Position numbers and translations under genes: made by a program | Assembly: GCA_905216055.1 (NCBI GenBank) | Contig: CAJMSH010000014.1 | Coordinates: forward strand, 1-29,967 | DNA from: an uncultured bacterium | Lineage (GTDB): Bacteria; Cyanobacteriota; Vampirovibrionia; Gastranaerophilales; Gastranaerophilaceae | Reading direction: 5' to 3' | DNA: 29,967 bases | The notes under the pieces: model-generated | The model's input: only the letters and a program-made list of their open reading frames with translations | Told to the model about the DNA's origin: nothing | Databases searched by the model: none | In this document: piece by piece, positions 24,272 to 29,967 of the stretch | How positions within the stretch are numbered: the first letter of the stretch is position 1 | Layout: each line of letters opens with the position of its first letter

Positions 24272-24322
24272 AGCATTGCTAAGCGTTTTAACCTATTTAG
24301 TGGAATTTGCTATATAAGTCCC
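24272..24322 (-). repeat. right terminal inverted repeat of the transposon
   Basis: Reverse complement of the left end, 39 bp perfect (24284-24322) and 51 bp with two mismatches. Just inside, AGGCTAAAAC...GTTTTAACCT (24260-24294) forms an imperfect hairpin overlapping the repeat. Confidence 0.95.
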
Positions 24323-24330
24323 AAAAATTA
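24323..24330. repeat. right target-site duplication AAAAATTA
   Basis: Identical to positions 12525-12532 on the other side of the element and directly abutting the terminal CCC. Confidence 0.93.
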
Positions 24331-24390
24331 ATGCTTGAAATTTAAAAATTTTTATGTGACAATAAGCCTTGTCAATTAAATACAAACTAT

Positions 24391-24464
24391 GGCAAGGTAG
24401 CTCAGCTGGTGAGAGCGCACGGCTCATACCCGTGAGGTCGAGAGTTCGAATCTCTCCCTTGCTA
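24391..24464 (+). tRNA. tRNA-Met (CAT), elongator type
   Basis: A complete cloverleaf of 74 nt: acceptor GGCAAGG with CCTTGCT, D arm with AGCTCAG/GGTGAGAGC, anticodon stem CACGG/CCGTG around loop CTCATAC with anticodon CAT, and T arm GAGAG-TTCGAAT-CTCTC. The initiator's three G-C pairs in the anticodon stem are absent, so this is elongator Met or a tRNA-Ile2 with modified C34. The first acceptor pair is G-U. The final A is the discriminator base; CCA is not encoded. Confidence 0.93.
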
Positions 24465-24479
24465 TTTTTATTTGTTAAG

Positions 24480-24511
24480 TATAGCTGGGATTTTAGCTTT
24501 AATATTTTTTT
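24480..24511 (+). terminator. tRNA-Met terminator
   Basis: TATAGCT (24480-24486) pairs with AGCTTTA (24495-24501) with one mismatch and is followed by a run of seven T at 24505-24511. It begins 16 bp after the tRNA. Confidence 0.55.
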
Positions 24512-24534
24512 ATAATGTATCTAGTTTTTAATTT

Positions 24535-24665
24535 TTTTATGGGTAATTCGCCGTCCGCAGATTTTCAATCACAATAGAACCAGACTCAAGTATTCGTCTG
24601 CTTCTCTTGTAGGCACGGCTTTCCCTCTTGCAAAACAATACTTAATTGTTTTGCTTCGGCAGAGT
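24535..24665. other. GC-richer segment between two copies of the tRNA 3' end
   Basis: About 130 bp of base composition unlike its neighbours, with a perfect 10-bp hairpin GCAAAACAAT / ATTGTTTTGC (24630-24654, loop of 5). A minus-strand frame reads through it as SRAYKRSRRILESG and SIVIENLRTANYP, but without a start or ribosome site. It may be the remnant of an excised or decayed integrated element. Confidence 0.35.
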
Positions 24666-24700
24666 CCGTGAGGTCGAGAGTTCGAATCTCTCCCTTGCTA
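24666..24700 (+). repeat. 35-bp direct copy of the tRNA-Met 3' end (possible att site)
   Basis: Positions 24666-24700 are identical to 24430-24464, covering the 3' side of the anticodon stem, the variable region, the T arm and the 3' acceptor strand. There is no matching 5' half, so it is not a second tRNA. This is the form left by tyrosine-integrase elements that insert at tRNA 3' ends. Confidence 0.75.
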
Positions 24701-24708
24701 ATTATAAT

Positions 24709-24734
24709 GAGATAGGTTTAACCTATCTCTTTTT
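24709..24734 (+). terminator. terminator after the tRNA 3'-end copy
   Basis: GAGATAGG / CCTATCTC, an 8-bp stem with a 5-nt loop followed by five T. It lies 8 bp after the repeat and could be the original terminator of the tRNA gene, displaced by an insertion. Confidence 0.7.
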
Positions 24735-25123
24735 ATTTTGTATGTAATTTAACGGGACATTTTATCTGAACGCATAAAATGATTATTTGGCAAAGTTGGC
24801 TTTGTGTTTGACCTTTAGCGGTCGGAAGTAATCGTTTTATATGTTACAAAACGGTCTTTTACTGGTCATCATTGTCTGATTACTGTCCAAGAATTGTCTT
24901 AATTTTTCTATTTTAAAACCAATGTTATAGCCTATTTCGTCCTCATAATCTAATTTGTACGGATAAAACGATTATTTGACTTTTGAGGACTATGTGAGTA
25001 ATTTTAAATTTATTTTTGAGGTAGGTAATTTTTTACAATAGGTCGGATATGGATTTTTATAATTACAAAACAATACGAAAAGTAAAAAATATATAAGCAG
25101 ATAGTCCTAAAATCAAGATTTAA
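24735..25123. repeat. non-coding stretch with a three-copy ATAAAAYGATTA element
   Basis: No gene is seen in these 389 bp. A 16-mer ATAAAATGATTATTTG (24774-24789) recurs with one change at 24963-24978, and its first 12 bases occur inverted at 24829-24840. A small hairpin GACC-TTTAGC-GGTC (24810-24823) lies beside the inverted copy. The function is unknown; possibilities are protein-binding sites or the end of a decayed mobile element. Confidence 0.45.
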
Positions 25124-28100
25124 TTATAGTGTCCGCTCAAACTCATTAATTTTATCTCTATATGTATAAATTGGTAATAATAAAAATCTATCAATCAAGT
25201 CAAGAATTTCTGAATCTTCTTGTAATTCATAGACTTTTAATATTATTTCAAATAAACTACCAATCTCAAAATTCATATCAGTATTTTTTAAATTTTCTTC
25301 TTCTTTTAATTCAATAAATCTATTTATTATCAATTTATATTTATTTAAGTATTGTACATTTATCAAACTTTCATTCAATTCATATATAAAATGTGTATAG
25401 GATAAAAATGCATTTGAATTAACTATTAGTTCAAATAATGGATTTAAAAATAATTCTTCAGGCTCATTGTATTGATGTATAAATTTTAGACAGGTTCTTT
25501 TTATCTCATTATTATTATCATTTAATAATTTGGCGAAATTCTCTTGATAGAATGTGGTTAGTCTTATTTCTTTATTATTTGCATATTGAGATAAGACTTC
25601 TGCTGCACCTATTTTATAGTCTTTATCATCAGAATAAATATATTTTAAAGTTATTTTTTTTGCTTTTTCAAAATGTAGACTATAGTGAGTGAATATACCA
25701 GAAATTAGTTTTTTTACAGCAGGAGTCTTATTTTCAATATTTTGTAATAATTTAAAATAGAATTCGAAATTATCAATAGAAGAAGTTTTACCAATAAATT
25801 CTATAACAAACCCCGATTGAATAAACTTGTTATCCGATAAAATCAACTTTTGTAATATTGATAAAGCATAAGTCTTATCATAATTATACAATTCATATAA
25901 TGGACATGTAAAAGCAACTTTAGTTGCTAGGCTTAATGTATGAATTCTATCAAAAATAATATTAAACTTGTCCTTAAAATTTATATCCCTAGATAATATT
26001 TTTTTTAATAACCATAAAGCCTGACCATTAGTACAATTTAATGAAACCGTATCTATATCATTATTATCCCATTCATCATTATATTGAGGATTTATTATAA
26101 ACTGGATTATTAAATTAATACAATAATTTGATAAATGGACTCCATTATCGTCAATAAACGAATTTAGTAAGGTAATTATACTGTGATTAAAATCTTTATA
26201 GCTGATATTAAAACAATATTTTATTAAATTTTCTTTTTCTGCATAATAACCAGCTAATTTGGATAAACCTTTTAATATTGCATTAATATAGTATGATGAA
26301 GTTTTATTTATATCTAAATCATAAATAAAATTTAAGAATTTTAGTGGTTCTTGTGAGATTATATCCTCCATAACATTAGCTAATTCAAAGGCTCCTCCAG
26401 AACAAGGTGAAAAACGACTACTATTAGTTATATGTTTATACATTGCATTTTTCCACTGGTTTAATGTCATTTTAATGGCTTTTTCTTTAGGAATTGGGGA
26501 TACGACAAGTCCTCCTTCAATTCCTGGTGGTTCTTTTAGGAAAATGGTTGTTTTAAATTTCCTTTGTAATTCAAGTAATTTCAATATTGCAGCCTGATAT
26601 TTAAGTAATCTTTTTTTATCTAATGAATCTAATAGTTGTGCTTGAACATGATCTATTGGGCTATATCCAAAATGTTTTTGCTTTTTTAAATCTTTAAAAT
26701 ATTCATATTCATCGTTGTTTCTATAATTTAATATTGTTTTAATTAACTTTTCAAATAGATTTTCATTGCAATTTTGCGTGAATTTATTTAATAAAAGCAT
26801 TATTAAATAATTATGATTTGAACAGTATCCAACATTATAAATGTGAGGATTATTGATAATATATTCAACAATTTGATCTGAATAATCTAAGGGTAGAAAA
26901 TATAAACTTTTTAAAATGAGAAACAAAACAGATCTATATTCTGAATATTTATAATTTTCTATATATTCCCAATAAGCATTTGGATTTTGTTTTGCATAAG
27001 AATTAAAAGCTATACTAAATGTTTTGAAAAGGTAATCCTCGTATGCATATATATTATTTGAACAAAGGCTATCATATTTTAAACCATTATCGATATACGT
27101 TACTGAATGTTCGATACCATATAGTAAATATTTAAAAGTAGATTCTAGAAAAAGTTTAGGTGATACTGTTACATAGTCTTCAATATTATGAATGTTTAAG
27201 AAATTAGAATTATTATAACTATCTTGCTTATTTAAATTTTCTTGGATAATTTTATCAAGTAATATTCCATATAATTCAAAAACTTGTTCTGTTTGAATGA
27301 AATCTTTCATAACATATTGAAGATGGCCAAATAAAGATTTGATACTAATAGAATTATTTTGTAATAAACTTTTAAGAATATTATATAATCGAGTATTTTT
27401 GTATAAATAAGACGAAAATAAAAATCGTGATAATGTATTTGGATATCCGATTAACATTATTTTAGTTAAATTAGTATCGTTTAATTGATTTATTATCAAG
27501 TCAATTTTTTCGGTATATTTATCTGCAAACATAGTCAAAAGTTCTGCAGCTTGATTAAAATTTTCATTCTCTATATCTATTAAATTTTCTAAAAGTTCTC
27601 CTGTATTATATTGGATAAGGAACTCAGCTTCTTTATATTCATATTTATTTAAAATTGCATTTTTAATTGTTCCCTGAACCGTAATTAAAATATTTATCTC
27701 ATCGTTTGTTAAATTTTCGAAATTTAAAAGCACATCCAAAATTAATGTTCTTATATGTACTCTGATATTTTCACTATTTAAGATCCTTTTTAGCTCAAAG
27801 AGATATCTTCTAGTATCAGCTATTCTTAAATATTCTAAAGCTTGTCTAACATTTGATCTAATAAATAGGCTTTGGTCACTCGTCAATATAAAATCATATA
27901 AAGATTTTTCTGTATTTGCTGCTAGTGTTCTCGCAAAACAATAATCATAAAATGTTTCGTGAAAAAATGAAATATTTTGTCCGTTTTGACAAAACACACC
28001 TTCTGATAATAATCGATTTAAATTAGTTTTGTATCTATCAAAAATGCAATGTGGTGCTGTGAGAATTTTCTTATTATTAAGATAAGTCACCAGTAAATTT

Positions 28101-29629
28101 ATCAGTGAGTACCAAGCTTCATCACCTATAATTGTACATTTACTATCCCAAAATGCATTATATAATTCTATTTTATTTTCGTAATTTAAATTTGTTATAT
28201 CTGTATTTTCAGATACAGCACATAACATTTGCAAATGCAAGGGGATAGAAAATAATTTAAGAGATTTCGCATTTATTCTATTTGTATTTACTCCAAGATT
28301 TACTAAAGTACCTGTAACTACCTCATTTGATAAATCATTTATGAAAAATTTTTCTACAAATTCCTCATTTAACTGGATAAAATCTTTTAATCTTAAATCT
28401 TTACTTAAATCAAAGTCACGGCAGGCAATAAGTACTTTTATATTTGTATATTTATTTACTTGTTGTAACAGTTGGTTTATCACAAGCCATTTGTTAACAC
28501 TTCTTCCGGAAACAGAGCTAAGAGAATCTAATTGGTCGAGAATTATTAAGGCAGGTTTATCTTGAGCAATATTTGCTAACAAATCAACGGGTGAAATTCT
28601 TTCATTATATATACATTGACCTAATTCTTCACAATTATTAAAATTATCAAAAATCCTTATATCTATAGGTATGATTGTATAACCATTATCTTTTAATAAG
28701 TTATCAACTTCTTTAAGTATAATACTTTTTCCACATCCGGCAGAACCTAACACAAAGAAATATTTTTTATTATCTGACGAATTTATTTTATTAAAAATAT
28801 CAAATATTTCTGTTCGTTCAATTTTATATTTTCGGTAAAATGACGAGGTTGAATTGATAAAATTATTATTGTAATCTTCTAATTTAGTTAAAAGTTGAGA
28901 ATTTAAATTATAATCATTAAAAACGAATCCTTTATCTTCTTGTAAATATCTTATTAAATCCAGTTTTGTAAATTTTTCATTATATCTTTCTTGAGAAAAA
29001 CGAAAAAGTGAACTAAAAATATCATCTGAAGTTGGAGACTTAAATATACAGTTAATCAAATTAATGGTATCTTTTTTTAATGTATTATTATCTTTAATCC
29101 TAGTCTCTATTCTTCTTAAAAAATCAAAAATATAATTATCAAGATTATATTGAAAGTCCTCTGAAGTTATATCTTTATCAGTAAATTTTATGCTTGTAAT
29201 TTTTTCACGTAATTTAGAAATAATATCCTTTGTTTTTTCAGATGTAATCATAGAATTGAAAAACGTAGATTTATTTTCTGCCTTTATAGCTCTAGCTACA
29301 ATTTCGTCTAGTTCCGTATTGCTTGATGATAGAAATACACATACAGCATTTTTATCTTCATCAATTCTTTTTATAAAATTATGTAAAATCCTCTTGCTAT
29401 AAAGATTTGAAATTGTCCATTCGATATCATAATTTTTAACCTGTGTACAATACTTCTTTTCTCCTTTAGTTACAATGTACTCATAGCCATCTTTTATTTC
29501 ATCTGGCTTTTCAAAATAAATTGAAGAGGAATTTTCTTTATCAAGCAATATACGACACATTTCTTCTACTGCCCAATACGATTCATATACATTCCCGGCT
29601 TTATCAGCAGAACCACCTTTTAGTGCCAT
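25124..29629 (-). CDS. STAND NTPase with N-terminal nuclease, AVAST (Avs)-like defence protein
   Basis: A single large protein of 1501 residues. The N-terminus (GGSADKAGNVYESYWAVEEM) opens a PD-(D/E)XK-type domain with E16, D47 and E50 in DGYEYIV, and Q63-V-K65. The STAND NTPase follows with Walker A G295-SAGCGK-S302 and Walker B IILDQLD (D365, D368). A winged-helix end reads SFFHETFYDYCFARTL. The last 900 residues or so are leucine-rich helices of HEAT/TPR type, expected to sense a phage protein. This layout, nuclease - STAND - sensor, is that of Avs antiphage proteins, which tetramerise on target binding and cut DNA. The start ATG has AAAGGAG 5 nt upstream. The gene is strikingly AT-rich, which suggests transfer. 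The exact Avs class cannot be assigned from sequence alone. Confidence 0.82.
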   Translation of the reverse strand: MALKGGSADKAGNVYESYWAVEEMCRILLDKENSSSIYFEKPDEIKDGYEYIVTKGEKKYCTQVKNYDIEWTISNLYSKRILHNFIKRIDEDKNAVCVFLSSSNTELDEIVARAIKAENKSTFFNSMITSEKTKDIISKLREKITSIKFTDKDITSEDFQYNLDNYIFDFLRRIETRIKDNNTLKKDTINLINCIFKSPTSDDIFSSLFRFSQERYNEKFTKLDLIRYLQEDKGFVFNDYNLNSQLLTKLEDYNNNFINSTSSFYRKYKIERTEIFDIFNKINSSDNKKYFFVLGSAGCGKSIILKEVDNLLKDNGYTIIPIDIRIFDNFNNCEELGQCIYNERISPVDLLANIAQDKPALIILDQLDSLSSVSGRSVNKWLVINQLLQQVNKYTNIKVLIACRDFDLSKDLRLKDFIQLNEEFVEKFFINDLSNEVVTGTLVNLGVNTNRINAKSLKLFSIPLHLQMLCAVSENTDITNLNYENKIELYNAFWDSKCTIIGDEAWYSLINLLVTYLNNKKILTAPHCIFDRYKTNLNRLLSEGVFCQNGQNISFFHETFYDYCFARTLAANTEKSLYDFILTSDQSLFIRSNVRQALEYLRIADTRRYLFELKRILNSENIRVHIRTLILDVLLNFENLTNDEINILITVQGTIKNAILNKYEYKEAEFLIQYNTGELLENLIDIENENFNQAAELLTMFADKYTEKIDLIINQLNDTNLTKIMLIGYPNTLSRFLFSSYLYKNTRLYNILKSLLQNNSISIKSLFGHLQYVMKDFIQTEQVFELYGILLDKIIQENLNKQDSYNNSNFLNIHNIEDYVTVSPKLFLESTFKYLLYGIEHSVTYIDNGLKYDSLCSNNIYAYEDYLFKTFSIAFNSYAKQNPNAYWEYIENYKYSEYRSVLFLILKSLYFLPLDYSDQIVEYIINNPHIYNVGYCSNHNYLIMLLLNKFTQNCNENLFEKLIKTILNYRNNDEYEYFKDLKKQKHFGYSPIDHVQAQLLDSLDKKRLLKYQAAILKLLELQRKFKTTIFLKEPPGIEGGLVVSPIPKEKAIKMTLNQWKNAMYKHITNSSRFSPCSGGAFELANVMEDIISQEPLKFLNFIYDLDINKTSSYYINAILKGLSKLAGYYAEKENLIKYCFNISYKDFNHSIITLLNSFIDDNGVHLSNYCINLIIQFIINPQYNDEWDNNDIDTVSLNCTNGQALWLLKKILSRDINFKDKFNIIFDRIHTLSLATKVAFTCPLYELYNYDKTYALSILQKLILSDNKFIQSGFVIEFIGKTSSIDNFEFYFKLLQNIENKTPAVKKLISGIFTHYSLHFEKAKKITLKYIYSDDKDYKIGAAEVLSQYANNKEIRLTTFYQENFAKLLNDNNNEIKRTCLKFIHQYNEPEELFLNPLFELIVNSNAFLSYTHFIYELNESLINVQYLNKYKLIINRFIELKEEENLKNTDMNFEIGSLFEIILKVYELQEDSEILDLIDRFLLLPIYTYRDKINEFERTL

Positions 29630-29647
29630 AACAACTCCTTTAGGGTG

Positions 29648-29671
29648 ATTATAGCATAAACAAAGGTTTAT
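29648..29671 (-). promoter_or_regulatory. promoter and operator candidate of the Avs-like gene
   Basis: The minus strand has an extended -10, TGCTATAAT (TATAAT at 29648-29653), 19 nt before the start codon; no good -35 is visible, which the TGn extension can compensate. A palindrome ATAAAC-AAAG-GTTTAT (29656-29671) sits directly upstream and could bind a regulator. Confidence 0.55.
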
Positions 29672-29723
29672 TTTGTTGCAATTTAAAAATTAAAATTAAA
29701 TACAAATTTTATCAATACAAAAC

Positions 29724-29747
29724 AACACAATCCTTAGTAATTGTGTT
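29724..29747. promoter_or_regulatory. 8-bp inverted repeat between divergent genes
   Basis: AACACAAT (29724-29731) and ATTGTGTT (29740-29747) enclose 8 nt, about 35 bp before the Mu-type transposase start. It is a possible operator or transposon-end binding site. Confidence 0.4.
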
Positions 29748-29781
29748 CCATTATAGATTAAAACGAGTTAATGTATGTACG

Positions 29782-29967
29782 ATGAACAATACGTATGTTA
29801 ACATTAAACAAATCGCAGAATTAAAAGGCTTAAAAAGTACCCGTTCGATAAGACTTGCAATTAACCAAGGTAAGTATATTGCAAGAGAAATTGAAGTAAG
29901 AGGCGGGAAATCGTATGAAATTCTTTATTCTTCATTAGAACCTGAGATACAAGATAGATTAGATGAA
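29782..29967 (+). CDS. Mu-type transposase, N-terminal fragment at the window edge
   Basis: Only the first 62 residues are inside the window; the frame is open to the last base. The segment VNIKQIAELKGLKSTRSIRLAINQGKYIAREIEV, continuing with RGGKSYEILYSSLEPEIQDRL, matches the winged-helix N-terminal DNA-binding part of MuA-like transposases, which bind the internal enhancer. The start is ATG 29782; other nearby ATGs are out of frame, and the ribosome site is weak. It is divergent from the Avs-like gene, in the place where a Mu-like phage would normally have its repressor. The rest of the element lies outside the window. Confidence 0.65.
   Translation, partial: MNNTYVNIKQIAELKGLKSTRSIRLAINQGKYIAREIEVRGGKSYEILYSSLEPEIQDRLDE

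Larger units (their letters stand above)
12533..24322. mobile_element. 11.8-kb IS1595-family transposon carrying a restriction-like cargo
   Basis: The element is bounded by terminal inverted repeats (39 bp perfect, starting GGGACTTATA) and a perfect 8-bp target duplication. It encodes an ISXO2/IS1595-type transposase near the left end. Cargo in order: accessory ORF, transposase, tyrosine recombinase, invertible promoter, PLD-helicase protein, adenine methyltransferase, 18-residue peptide, TonB-C-like secreted protein, and a DUF2130 nuclease on the other strand. Identical repeats and an intact duplication suggest a recent insertion. It sits in the intergenic space between a MATE gene and a tRNA-Met gene without breaking either. 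Passenger genes are known in some IS1595 subgroups, but a whole defence-like module with its own switch is unusual. Confidence 0.93.

Noticed and set aside
24666..24700. Second tRNA gene
   Set aside because: Only the 3' half is present; no D arm, anticodon loop or 5' acceptor strand can be built from the preceding bases.
28341..28565. Forward reading frame inside the Avs-like gene
   Set aside because: It is the reverse of the STAND domain region, whose motifs on the minus strand are intact; no independent support.
1..29967. CRISPR array
   Set aside because: No regularly spaced direct repeats were seen; the repeats found are terminal, inverted or single duplications.

Overview
The window is AT-rich DNA from a bacterium with an outer membrane: it carries a TolC-type outer-membrane channel, a membrane fusion protein and TonB-like domains. 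The housekeeping genes (enolase, RecJ, CrcB, a C_GCAxxG_C_C protein) and the codon style would fit a gut Gastranaerophilales (Vampirovibrionia/'Melainabacteria') genome. That placement is an inference from style, not a proven assignment.

Positions 1-12524 are ordinary chromosome. A three-part drug-efflux system comes first: a TolC-like gene on the minus strand, divergent from marR - HlyD/EmrA-like - DHA2 MFS. The intergenic space holds a clear inverted-repeat operator candidate. Then follow a C_GCAxxG_C_C protein, CrcB/FluC and an endonuclease IV-like TIM-barrel protein, all overlapping in one operon, a small acidic hypothetical protein, and on the minus strand recJ, eno and a MATE transporter.

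Positions 12533-24322 are one 11,790-bp transposon. It has 39-bp perfect terminal inverted repeats (51 bp with two mismatches) starting GGGACTTATA, and a perfect 8-bp target duplication AAAAATTA on both sides. It encodes an IS1595/ISXO2-type DDE transposase with an overlapping accessory ORF, a small tyrosine recombinase, a PLD-helicase protein, an Eco57I-like adenine methyltransferase, an 18-residue hydrophobic peptide, a secreted protein with a TonB-C-like domain, and a DUF2130 protein with a PD-(D/E)XK-like nuclease domain. Between the tyrosine recombinase and the helicase gene lie two perfect 22-bp inverted repeats flanking 118 bp. That 118 bp contains a near-consensus promoter (TTGACA - 17 nt - TATTAT) pointing into the helicase/methyltransferase genes. 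This looks like an invertible promoter, so the mobile restriction-like module is probably phase variable. It is the most interesting object in the window.

Positions 24331-29967 are accessory DNA. A tRNA-Met gene is followed 236 bp later by a perfect 35-bp copy of its 3' end, and then by about 390 bp without a gene. Next is a 1501-residue STAND-type NTPase with an N-terminal PD-(D/E)XK-like nuclease motif (AVAST/Avs-like defence protein, minus strand). The window ends in the N-terminus of a Mu-type transposase. Together this is a layered defence and mobile-element island between the MATE gene and whatever follows the window.
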